This document shows, one piece after another, positions 1 to 5,920 of a stretch of DNA of 7,087 nt. Position 1 is the first letter of the stretch, and each line of letters begins with the position of its first letter. A model generated the notes under the pieces. It saw only the letters and a list, made by a program, of their open reading frames with translations, did no database searches and was not told where the DNA came from. The DNA is taken from positions 1 to 7,087 of the forward strand of contig UQZC01000081.1 in assembly GCA_900545505.1 (NCBI GenBank). Reading direction: 5' to 3'. The stretch comes from an uncultured Collinsella sp. (GTDB lineage Bacteria > Actinomycetota > Coriobacteriia > Coriobacteriales > Coriobacteriaceae). The translations under genes and the position numbers were made by a program.

Positions 1-10
1 GACAAATGTG

Positions 11-16
11 CTCCTT
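11..16 (-). promoter_or_regulatory. Possible Shine-Dalgarno of a divergent gene at the left edge
   Basis: Read on the minus strand, this is AAGGAG. It is followed after 5 bases by TTG (positions 5-3), or by a start codon just outside the window. A perfect Shine-Dalgarno core at this place suggests that a leftward gene begins at the edge, divergent from the glycosyltransferase. No coding sequence of it can be read here, so it could be chance. Confidence 0.25.
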
Positions 17-71
17 AGGAAATACCTGTCGTTTCATGGTATCAAAGGGCCAGCGCGCCAGCGGGCGTTTA

Positions 72-77
72 TATAAT
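72..77 (+). promoter_or_regulatory. Candidate -10 box (TATAAT) upstream of the glycosyltransferase
   Basis: TATAAT is a perfect consensus -10 hexamer in an A/T-rich island inside GC-rich sequence. No convincing -35 hexamer lies 16-18 bases upstream. If used, it gives a leader of roughly 180 bases for the gene starting at 262. A second, weaker candidate is TTGCCG (156-161) with TACAAT (181-186), but its spacing of 19 bases is long. Nothing else is recognisable in 1-261. Confidence 0.3.
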
Positions 78-261
78 CTATGGAGCCTCTTGCGGGCAAA
101 GCAGCCCCACGTCATGCGGCGGGCCCATGGCAGGTTCCTGCGTTTTATTCAAAGCTTGCCGCCAAGGTGCGCCGAGCCTTTACAATAGGACAGTCCCAAG
201 GACGTATTCGATAGCTTCCGCGCAGCACTCGCCCGCCGCGCGTGAAAGGATATATTGCCCC

Positions 262-1281
262 ATGCCTTCAACCCTCCCCGCTCCCATCGATAAGCTCGCC
301 ATCGTCGTCGTTACGTACAAGCGCCAGGAACTCCTGGCCAACTTGTTCGACTCCATGACCGAGCTCACGGCAACGCCCTGGCGCATCGTGATTGTCGATA
401 ACGAGAATTCGCGCGAGACCGAGGCCATGTGCACCGCATTCAACGAGCGCTTGGCCAACCTGTGGGGCATCGACACCGAGCAGCCCGACGCGCAGGGCGG
501 CACCGACCGCGTCATCTACGCACCGCAGCTCGAAAACGGCGGCGGTGCGGGCGGCTTCTCCGCCGGCACTAAATGCGCCTACGACCTGGGCGCCCAGTGG
601 TTCTGGGTGATGGACGACGACGTGCTCGTCATCCCCGAAGGCATCGAGCGCTTGGCCAAGTGGACCGACCGCTACGATGTCATCCAGGGTTCGCGCCTGG
701 ACTTCGACGGCGGCGCGTTCTTTTGGCAGTACCAACTGATCCTTTCGCTCGGCATTCCAAACCCTGTCGCCAAGTGGGATCTGGGTCCCGAGGGCTACCG
801 CACCATGAACCAGCTGTGCTTTGAGGGCGGCATGTTCTCGCGCCGCGTGGTCGACAAGATTGGCCTGCCCGACGCGCGCTTCTTTATCTACGGCGACGAT
901 GCCTGCTATGGCTACGTGGCCAGCCAGCACTTCCCCGCCGCCGTTGTTGCCGACGTGGTTCTCAAGCGCGCCCGCGCTGTCTCTAACTGGGATATCGCCG
1001 GCAAGCGCCAGCTCAACTCTACGAGCGACACCAACCGTTACTACATCATGCGCAACCGCGGTTATCTGGCCCGCTACATGCAGATCTACGGCGACTATCA
1101 CCCCGTGCTGTTCCGTCTGGGCAACGCCGCGACCTTCTGCAAGGAATTTATTCGCCTGGCTGCGGTCGATAAGTGCTTTAAGACCGGAATTCCGGCGCTG
1201 CGCCGCGGCATGAAGGACGCCCGCAAGATCATCAAGGATCCCAACTGGAAGCCCATGCCGCCCATGAAGGACACCGAGTAA
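262..1281 (+). CDS. GT2-family glycosyltransferase, galactofuranosyl/rhamnosyltransferase-like
   Basis: Predicted to transfer a sugar from an NDP-sugar donor to a cell-wall or surface polysaccharide acceptor at the cytoplasmic face. The 339-residue protein has a GT-A fold signature: VVVTYKR at residues 15-21, VDN at 45-47, a glycine-rich NGGGAGGFSAG at 92-102 and the metal-binding DDD at 118-120. FEGGMFSRR (187-195) and YGDD (210-213) follow, the latter holding the likely catalytic base. The RYYIMRN segment (259-265) and basic C-terminus are typical of GlfT2/rhamnosyltransferase-type GT2 enzymes. The frame stays open upstream to an ATG at 127, but ATG 262 is preferred: GAAAGGA (244-250) precedes it and the family homology begins only after it. 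There are no transmembrane segments. The gene converges on its downstream neighbour with 24 bases between the stops. Family assignment is strong; donor and acceptor cannot be read from sequence. Confidence 0.9.
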   Translation: MPSTLPAPIDKLAIVVVTYKRQELLANLFDSMTELTATPWRIVIVDNENSRETEAMCTAFNERLANLWGIDTEQPDAQGGTDRVIYAPQLENGGGAGGFSAGTKCAYDLGAQWFWVMDDDVLVIPEGIERLAKWTDRYDVIQGSRLDFDGGAFFWQYQLILSLGIPNPVAKWDLGPEGYRTMNQLCFEGGMFSRRVVDKIGLPDARFFIYGDDACYGYVASQHFPAAVVADVVLKRARAVSNWDIAGKRQLNSTSDTNRYYIMRNRGYLARYMQIYGDYHPVLFRLGNAATFCKEFIRLAAVDKCFKTGIPALRRGMKDARKIIKDPNWKPMPPMKDTE

Positions 1282-1305
1282 CGGAAGCCGGAAACACCTC
1301 AGCGC

Positions 1306-3102
1306 TTAAAGCCGCTGGCACACCGTAGCCACATGCTGCCCATCAAAACCGAACCCCCAGCGCATGCGACCCACGCCGGGGCGCGGTACACGGATTTCGT
1401 CGATGCCGTCGCGCTCTATGTCGAGCAGCGCCTGCACGGCCAGCAATTCCAGGCCCAGCGCATCCACACCGGGGTCATACATCATGTTGATCGTTATCAG
1501 CGGACGTTCATCGAGCATACCGATCGTATCGGCTATGTCGAACGCGGCGCCCGTAGGAAAAACCTGGATGTCCCAGCGATCCGCGCCACACTTTCGCCTC
1601 GAAGCAGGATTGGCATAGCCCGGCAATCCAAAGCAGAGTCCTTGCAAGAGTAGGTGATATGGCAGCGGTGTATCTGGGTCGGTCGCACCGATTCCCGCAT
1701 CTCCCAAGATGCGGCTTAGCGCCCGCCTCACGGTATCCTCGTTCCCATGGCACAGCCCGTCGCGAAACGCATCGACGTCTCGAATGTCTTCTGCAGCGCA
1801 CTCAAACCACTCAATAATCACTAGACGCAAGGCCTGGCGAAGCTCGTTATTGGGCAATCGCAAAGCACGGAAGCGATCGCCATGCTCTGGCTCCTCAGTC
1901 ATATCCGTCGTGAGAAAACCGGACAGATACAGCGCTGTCCACATTCCATCGTCAGGCGAGACATCTGGCTCTGCAGTGCCCAAACAAAGCGGGGCCTCAG
2001 CGCACCCATGGGCCTCGAGCAAATCAAACAAGACCGAAAGGCGGTCGAGATTCCACCCGGCAACTACCCTACTCAGGCAATCGGCATATCCATACAGATC
2101 GGCACGCACAGGCGCCGTGCAGCCTCGGCCCAGAAAACCGATCACACGCTCTGGACTCGAGCAATAGGCCCTGCCAAACCGATACCCCTCGAGCCATTCA
2201 CGCGCATCATTCAGGTATTCCTCGCGCCCAGCATGATTCAAAAGAGCCTCGACCTCGGCATCCGAAAAACCGAACCAACGGTCACACCACGCCGACAGCG
2301 GCGTCGTCAGACAATACGAGCAGCCGCGCGAAGAAAGCGCCGCTTCGGCAGGACCGGGACACTCCCCCATCAGACACGTCAGCCGCAACGAATCGCGCGC
2401 AGTGGCAATGGCGTCAAACAGCGCACGGTCAAGTAGTTCTGCCGGATCGGCGTCGGAAGCGTCCCTCGCGCTCGCACGGCGAGACCACGCCGCATCGTAC
2501 CCATCAACGAGCAATACAACCTGCTCATCGCAGGCAATCTCCAGCAGCTCTATGAGCACACCGAGCACCGAGTCAACCTCGTCCGCGCTCGCCACGCCAC
2601 GCGCGACACGTTCGATGTGACGCACCTTATCTCGAGCTAAATCCGGAGCCTCCAAGAGCGCCAACAAGCGAGCGCACTCGCCCGAAAGGGCATCGCGCAC
2701 GACGTCGGCAACAGCGGGGCCACGCCTCGCAGCGCCAGAAAAGTCCAGCGATATCACCGGATAGCAAGCGTACTCATCCCGATAGCGCCCGCCGTTCGCA
2801 TCCCAAATCTGAGCATCGGCAAACAAACGCTGACCAGAGCGACCGACCGCTGGACGCTCCAGAAAAGCCCTGAGCATCGACAAGTTCATGCTCTTGCCAA
2901 AACCCTCGGGTCGACAGCACACCACAACGGACGCGTCGCAGTCCAACACATCGGCAATAAACATGGTCTTGTCAACCAGCATGCAACGACCAATGGCATC
3001 GGCAAAATCATGCACACCGACCGGCAAAACCGCATCATCGACATGGTTGACAAGCCGTACGCCAAAAGTATCGGCACTGTTGCAATACTCCTGTTCAGAC
3101 AC
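1306..3102 (-). CDS. AAA-ATPase-like / PD-(D/E)XK family protein with degenerate active sites
   Basis: The 598-residue protein matches the two-part family of an N-terminal AAA-ATPase-like domain and a C-terminal PD-(D/E)XK nuclease-like domain, common in gut bacteria and of unknown role. Visible family landmarks are PVGVHDFADAI (27-37), LVDKTMFIADVL (42-53), Walker A-like RPEGFGKS (64-71), WFGFSDAEVEALL (276-288), WLEGYRFG (303-310), LYLSGFLTTD (391-400), LRLPNNELR (414-422) and YHLLLQGL (482-489). Walker B reads VVLLVDGYD (195-203), where the family normally has DEYD, so the catalytic glutamate is glycine (codon GGG). In the nuclease part, the WDI aspartate (511) is kept, but the usual E-x-K after a hydrophobic strand reads N-M-M (539-541). 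It may therefore be a binding rather than a catalytic protein. The start is GTG, supported by AGGGAG eight bases upstream. No frameshift is seen. Confidence 0.8.
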   Translation of the reverse strand: MSEQEYCNSADTFGVRLVNHVDDAVLPVGVHDFADAIGRCMLVDKTMFIADVLDCDASVVVCCRPEGFGKSMNLSMLRAFLERPAVGRSGQRLFADAQIWDANGGRYRDEYACYPVISLDFSGAARRGPAVADVVRDALSGECARLLALLEAPDLARDKVRHIERVARGVASADEVDSVLGVLIELLEIACDEQVVLLVDGYDAAWSRRASARDASDADPAELLDRALFDAIATARDSLRLTCLMGECPGPAEAALSSRGCSYCLTTPLSAWCDRWFGFSDAEVEALLNHAGREEYLNDAREWLEGYRFGRAYCSSPERVIGFLGRGCTAPVRADLYGYADCLSRVVAGWNLDRLSVLFDLLEAHGCAEAPLCLGTAEPDVSPDDGMWTALYLSGFLTTDMTEEPEHGDRFRALRLPNNELRQALRLVIIEWFECAAEDIRDVDAFRDGLCHGNEDTVRRALSRILGDAGIGATDPDTPLPYHLLLQGLCFGLPGYANPASRRKCGADRWDIQVFPTGAAFDIADTIGMLDERPLITINMMYDPGVDALGLELLAVQALLDIERDGIDEIRVPRPGVGRMRWGFGFDGQHVATVCQRL

Positions 3103-3135
3103 CGTAACTTCTCCCTAAAACGCAGCACGAAGCCC

Positions 3136-3141
3136 ATTGTA
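3136..3141 (-). promoter_or_regulatory. Candidate -10 box for the AAA-ATPase-like gene
   Basis: On the minus strand this reads TACAAT, about 33 bases upstream of the GTG start. That would give a leader of roughly 25 bases carrying the AGGGAG ribosome-binding site. The nearest -35-like hexamer, TTGCAC (3155-3160), is only 13 bases away, so this is weak. A separate promoter is nevertheless expected, because a strong terminator lies upstream. Confidence 0.25.
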
Positions 3142-3226
3142 GCGAGCAGTTCAAGTGCAACGCTGGATCCGTGCAAAGGCATCGGGCAACGGTAGGAACA
3201 AAGGCCTTGAGGGGGCATAACAAATC

Positions 3227-3238
3227 GTTGTGCAACAA
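3227..3238 (-). promoter_or_regulatory. Near-palindrome TTGTTGCACAAC, shared with the wall-protein promoter region
   Basis: The minus strand reads TTGTTGCACAAC, whose core GTTG-CA-CAAC is an inverted repeat. The same 12 bases occur at 5159-5170 on the plus strand, upstream of the wall-protein gene. The site abuts the T-run of the terminator and lies about 125 bases before the AAA-ATPase-like start. It could be a protein-binding site or coincidence. Confidence 0.35.
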
Positions 3239-3272
3239 AATGGGGCCCGATGCAACTGCACCGGCCCCCATT
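3235..3272 (-). terminator. Intrinsic terminator of the wall-protein gene
   Basis: On the minus strand, 34 bases after the TGA/TAG-side end of the wall-protein gene, AATGGGG pairs with CCCCATT and the stem continues through CCGGTGC/GCATCGG with one G-G mismatch and one G-U pair. This is about 14-15 base pairs around a tiny loop, followed directly by TTTT. The position, GC-rich stem and T-run fit Rho-independent termination and separate this gene from the AAA-ATPase-like gene downstream. Confidence 0.8.
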
Positions 3273-3305
3273 GCGAATCTTTAGTTGTCGGGCAACCGAA
3301 AGGGA

Positions 3306-5087
3306 CTACTCCTCGGAGTCGTTCTGCCCAGCAGCCTTCTTTTGCTGATCGAGCTTATGCTTGCCACTCACAATAGACGTGGCACCCAGCGTGGCCAAGC
3401 TTGCACTGGCAAGGCTCGCCATAACGATAAGGTCGCCCGTCTTGGGCATGTTACCGCCAGATGACTTGGTCGTTGTAGTCGTCGTGGTTGTAGTGGTCAC
3501 CGTCTTGGAGTCATTTTGCTCTTGGACTTGGTTGTCAGCACCGCTCTTGTCGTCGTCTTCGGGCTGTTTCTTTTCGCCCTCGGTCTTGCTCTCGTCCTTC
3601 TTCTGACCGGACTTGTCGCCCTTCTCATCAGAGCTAGGACCCTTATCGGATTCAGCCTTCTCGGAAGCCTTGTCCTTGGAGTCGCCCTTTGCGGCTTCGG
3701 TCTTTTCCGTGGAAACCTGATCAGAGTTGTCCTTGTTCTGGGCCGAGCCGTTATTGACGCCAGCCATCAGCGAAGAACCCAGCGTAGAACCAAGCTGCTC
3801 GGAGAAAGAAGGCTTCTTGTCCGGCGAAGCAACGGGAGCGTCCGGCGCCTTATTCGAGTCGTCCTTGGAAGCATCGGAATCAGGGGTCGTGTCAGAGCCG
3901 GAGCCGTTGTTAGAGCCGGTGTCAACGGACGAATCGCTCGAGCCGGTAGATGAGTTAGAGGTGCCAGCGTCGGTCGAACCAGAAGCGTCGCTGTCCGTAT
4001 TGCCGGCAGAGCTTGAAGGCGAATCGCTCGCAGCAGAGCCGTTCGAATCGGAGCCGTTCGAGGTAGAGCCGTCGTTGGTAGTGCCACCAGCAGAGCCATT
4101 ACCGTCAGCATCGGTCGAGGGCGCATCCATCCTGTCATCGTTGGCATCGTCACTCGAGCCGTCATTCGAATCAGGTGTCGGCGAGGGCGCCGGCGCAGGC
4201 TCGGGCTGCACGGGCGTCGCAGCGGCAGCGGCCTCGTCCTCGGCGATATAAACCAAGCAGTCCTTCAGCTCGTTGCGGTAGCGGTTCTTCCAGCCCTCAT
4301 GATACTGGGGCTGACTTGAAAACTTGGTGGCGACATTGTTGACCACGCTATTGGAGAGCGCCGTCGCAAACTCGCGGTCGGACATATCGTTGGAAAGATT
4401 CGCCCAGCGGAAGAAGTCTCTGCAGCCACCGGTACCGCACATGTTGGTGATGCTCCACACCATACCCTTGACGCAATCGGCGCGGCCGGAGATGTCAATG
4501 CCAAGAGCGCTCTTAAGCCACGCCTCGGTCACCGCATAGTACGAGTTGTACGCATAGGCATCTTGAAGTGCTGAGAACTCAACAGGATCGGTGTTATAAG
4601 CACCTTGGAAGGCATCCTGCGCGATATGGCCCAGCTCGGTGAGCTGGCCGTTCTCGTACATGGCATTGCTCGTGTTGGAAATCTCGCTGCCGCGATCAAT
4701 CGCATCCTTGAGCATGCAGTATTTTTCGGGGTTGTAGTTGTAGGCCTGCTTCATAAACGGGATGAGCGACCAACGACGGTCGAACTGGTAATAGCCCAGC
4801 GCGTTATAACCGTCGCCATACGAAAAGCCTTGGTTGTAGTTGCCATGGCTCTCGTACTTGGTAAAGTACTTCATCTCGGGAGTCACGTTGACAAACGAAA
4901 CGCCCTGGACCGACCTCAGCACGCCCGAGAAGGACTGCTGGGTGTAGAGGCCTTTGTCGATATCGGTGGCATCCGAGGCAACGCCCGGCGTGGGTTCCTC
5001 GGCAGCGGCGGGCGCGGGCGCGGTAACGGCGCTAAACGAAAGCGCCAGCGTCAGGCCCGCAACAATCGCGGAATGCTTGGGCTGCAT
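3306..5087 (-). CDS. Secreted, wall-anchored protein with predicted lysozyme-like domain
   Basis: Likely exported and covalently attached to the wall, where it may cut peptidoglycan. The 593 residues comprise a signal peptide (1-30, basic MQPKH, hydrophobic core, Ala-rich end), a globular domain (about 55-285), a low-complexity stalk (about 300-530), ten threonines (531-540) and MPKTGD (547-552) followed by a hydrophobic stretch and KHK. The globular domain has KYESHGNY (77-84) and GYNALGYYQFDRRW (93-106). This resembles the E-S-x-G-N ... G-x-x-Q core of transglycosylase/lysozyme folds, with E79 as candidate catalytic acid. It has five cysteines (124, 205, 217, 222, 277), possibly disulfide-bonded. 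ATG 5087 has a strong GGGAGGA ribosome-binding site six bases away. The family is not named with certainty; an adhesin without catalysis is possible. Confidence 0.8.
   Translation of the reverse strand: MQPKHSAIVAGLTLALSFSAVTAPAPAAAEEPTPGVASDATDIDKGLYTQQSFSGVLRSVQGVSFVNVTPEMKYFTKYESHGNYNQGFSYGDGYNALGYYQFDRRWSLIPFMKQAYNYNPEKYCMLKDAIDRGSEISNTSNAMYENGQLTELGHIAQDAFQGAYNTDPVEFSALQDAYAYNSYYAVTEAWLKSALGIDISGRADCVKGMVWSITNMCGTGGCRDFFRWANLSNDMSDREFATALSNSVVNNVATKFSSQPQYHEGWKNRYRNELKDCLVYIAEDEAAAAATPVQPEPAPAPSPTPDSNDGSSDDANDDRMDAPSTDADGNGSAGGTTNDGSTSNGSDSNGSAASDSPSSSAGNTDSDASGSTDAGTSNSSTGSSDSSVDTGSNNGSGSDTTPDSDASKDDSNKAPDAPVASPDKKPSFSEQLGSTLGSSLMAGVNNGSAQNKDNSDQVSTEKTEAAKGDSKDKASEKAESDKGPSSDEKGDKSGQKKDESKTEGEKKQPEDDDKSGADNQVQEQNDSKTVTTTTTTTTTTKSSGGNMPKTGDLIVMASLASASLATLGATSIVSGKHKLDQQKKAAGQNDSEE
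3309..3449 (-). other. C-terminal sortase-type sorting signal with variant MPKTG motif
   Basis: Residues 547-593 contain MPKTGD, a hydrophobic segment (about 553-574) and the basic KHK. The first motif residue is Met instead of the classical Leu of LPXTG. After the basic residues comes an unusually long polar tail ending NDSEE. No sortase gene lies in the window. Sorting is inferred from this architecture. Confidence 0.75.
3468..3497 (-). repeat. Ten-threonine tract next to the sorting signal
   Basis: Ten consecutive threonine codons (residues 531-540) precede KSSGGN and the MPKTGD motif. The codons vary among ACC, ACA and ACG, so the run is maintained at protein level and is not a simple DNA microsatellite. 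A role as a wall-spanning or O-glycosylated spacer is inference. Confidence 0.7.
3825..4172 (-). repeat. Ser/Asp/Gly/Asn-rich low-complexity stalk
   Basis: Residues about 306-421 are dominated by Ser, Asp, Gly, Asn and Thr, with recurring SNGS, GSDS and SDAS-like units. At DNA level short imperfect repeats are visible, such as GAGCCGTTCGA occurring twice 15 bases apart near 4040 (plus strand). This resembles SD-repeat stalks that hold surface domains away from the wall. A second stalk section (about 450-520) is Lys/Asp/Glu-rich. Confidence 0.7.
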
Positions 5088-5140
5088 AAGATCCTCCCTG
5101 CATTGGTATAGTTAAAGTGCAGTTTGCAAAGATAGAAATA

Positions 5141-5169
5141 AGTATTGCAGCTCGCCCGTTGTTGCACAA
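5141..5169 (-). promoter_or_regulatory. Weak candidate promoter of the wall-protein gene
   Basis: On the minus strand TTGTGC (5169-5164) and AATACT (5146-5141) are separated by 17 bases. Matches to consensus are modest (3/6 and 4/6), and the -35 hexamer lies inside the 5158-5173 inverted repeat. No clear terminator was found after the upstream HEPN gene, so read-through from rrf2 is also possible. Confidence 0.3.
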
Positions 5170-5196
5170 CAACCCCTCGGTAAACGGCAACAACCC
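5158..5196. repeat. Inverted plus direct repeats of GTTGTTG/CAACAAC, operator-like
   Basis: GTTGTTG (5158-5164) and CAACAAC (5167-5173) form a 7-bp inverted repeat with a 2-base centre. CAACAACCC at 5167-5175 recurs at 5188-5196, a period of 21 bases or two helical turns, with similar flanks (TCGG/TCCG). The cluster sits between the HEPN stop and the wall-protein start and covers a candidate -35 box. The arrangement suggests a dimeric regulator with an extra half-site. Confidence 0.4.
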
Positions 5197-5215
5197 TCCG
5201 CGAAATCTTAAGGAA

Positions 5216-5635
5216 TTAAACAAACTGGTCGTCGGGCGCCATCAGAAGCTCGCCGTATCGCTCCATCAGCCCGTCCCTCAACTGACAGAAAGCGGGGATA
5301 TAGACGTTCAAGATGCGCTGAATCAAATCTTGAGCGAGCTTGTTGTCGTAGATATGGACGTTCGTATTGCGGTCTCTGAGCATGTCTAGCCAGGCCGCCT
5401 CATCAATAAAGTCGTAGAATCGGTACGACTCCTTCACGATGGCACGAGGAGACCCCGACGCGGCAAGCGTGGCGCCCTCATACTCGAGCAGACGCTTAAG
5501 GAGCTTCCAGCTCAGTTCAAATTGAAGATTGAACTTATTAATCAATCCACTCTGAACAAAATCATTGTTGAGATCCTGATTGGGCGCATCCTCAAGATTC
5601 GCCAAGGCGCTAACAAAGTTCTCATATTTTTTCAT
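5216..5635 (-). CDS. HEPN-domain protein, HI0074-type nucleotidyltransferase partner (HepT-like)
   Basis: This 139-residue all-helical protein matches the HI0074 'nucleotidyltransferase substrate-binding' family, a branch of the HEPN superfamily. Landmarks are NKFNLQFELSWKLLKRLLEYEG (33-54), SPRAIVKES (62-70) and WLDMLRDRNTNVHIYD (82-97). R89-x4-H94-x-Y96 is the R-x4-H-x-Y motif that, in HepT toxins, forms the RNase site and carries the tyrosine that partner MNT enzymes AMPylate. All key residues are present, so the protein is probably active. It overlaps the nucleotidyltransferase by 14 bases, as expected of a co-translated two-protein module. The 5' end of the gene is visibly more A/T-rich than its neighbours, which may hint at horizontal acquisition. 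Toxin activity is inferred: HI0074-type pairs have less direct functional evidence than MntA-HepT itself. Confidence 0.85.
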   Translation of the reverse strand: MKKYENFVSALANLEDAPNQDLNNDFVQSGLINKFNLQFELSWKLLKRLLEYEGATLAASGSPRAIVKESYRFYDFIDEAAWLDMLRDRNTNVHIYDNKLAQDLIQRILNVYIPAFCQLRDGLMERYGELLMAPDDQFV

Positions 5636-5909
5636 ACAGAATCACACCATCCCTGGCAATCTCATCGAGCAATTGCTGCGAGAGGGACTCGTCGAGATTG
5701 ACGACATCTACATCTAAAAGAGTATCAAGATGTTCCTCGATCAAATATGAGAAACGGCCGAAATCCCGGCAACCTGCTACGGCGATGTCAATATCGCTCT
5801 TGGGCAAGTTGTCGCCTCGAGCACGAGAACCAAACAACACGACCTTCTCGGCGTCACATTCCCGAGCAAAAACTTCGATTTGCTTGTACACCTTGTCGAG
5901 AGATGCCAT
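5622..5909 (-). CDS. Minimal nucleotidyltransferase (MNT, HI0073/MntA-like)
   Basis: The 95-residue protein has the minimal nucleotidyltransferase core. GS at 27-28 is followed after exactly ten residues by D39-I-D41 (the GS-x10-D-x-D motif), and the DVDVV strand (66-70) supplies the third carboxylate. In MntA-HepT systems such enzymes act as antitoxins by adding AMP to the HEPN partner's tyrosine, which is present in the next gene. The open frame extends two codons upstream to a GTG at 5915, but ATG 5909 is chosen. AGGGG lies five bases before it, whereas the GTG would sit on the ribosome-binding site. The gene begins 8 bases after the rrf2 stop, with no room for its own promoter or a terminator, and overlaps the HEPN gene at its end. 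Substrate and direction of regulation are inferred from the family. Confidence 0.87.
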   Translation of the reverse strand: MASLDKVYKQIEVFARECDAEKVVLFGSRARGDNLPKSDIDIAVAGCRDFGRFSYLIEEHLDTLLDVDVVNLDESLSQQLLDEIARDGVILYEKI

Positions 5910-5914
5910 TTGCA

Positions 5915-5920
5915 CCCCTA
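5915..5920 (-). promoter_or_regulatory. Ribosome-binding site of the MNT gene, overlapping the rrf2 stop
   Basis: The minus strand reads TAGGGG, then TGCAA and ATG. The TAG is the rrf2 stop codon and its A-G are also part of the Shine-Dalgarno sequence AGGGG. This geometry favours translational coupling by ribosomes ending rrf2, and it decides the ATG 5909 start. Confidence 0.7.

Noticed and set aside
1..188. Small plus-strand open frame of 60 codons at 6-188
   Set aside because: There is no ribosome-binding site or recognisable protein feature; it crosses the promoter-like TATAAT and overlaps another frame.
127..261. In-frame upstream extension of the glycosyltransferase (ATG at 127)
   Set aside because: The 45 extra residues show no family similarity, no ribosome-binding site is evident at 127, and ATG 262 has GAAAGGA at workable spacing right before the GT-A fold begins.
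268..1101. Long minus-strand open frame opposite the glycosyltransferase
   Set aside because: It is antisense to a clearly recognised gene, has no family motif and is a typical by-product of GC-rich codon bias.
1300..1317. Small hairpin CAGCG...CGCTG between the convergent genes as a bidirectional terminator
   Set aside because: It has only five contiguous base pairs, no T-run on either strand, and overlaps the coding end of the AAA-ATPase-like gene.
3727..4251. Plus-strand open frame rich in Glu, Pro, Ser and Val opposite the wall-protein stalk
   Set aside because: It mirrors the Ser/Asp low-complexity coding on the other strand and has no independent start signal or domain.
5158..5196. 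CAACAACCC repeats as a CRISPR array or attachment site
   Set aside because: There are only two copies of nine bases 21 bases apart, with no spacer-repeat pattern, no integrase and no tRNA end nearby.
5910..5915. GTG start of the nucleotidyltransferase at 5915
   Set aside because: The Shine-Dalgarno would be directly adjacent to the GTG, while ATG 5909 has the correct five-base spacing.
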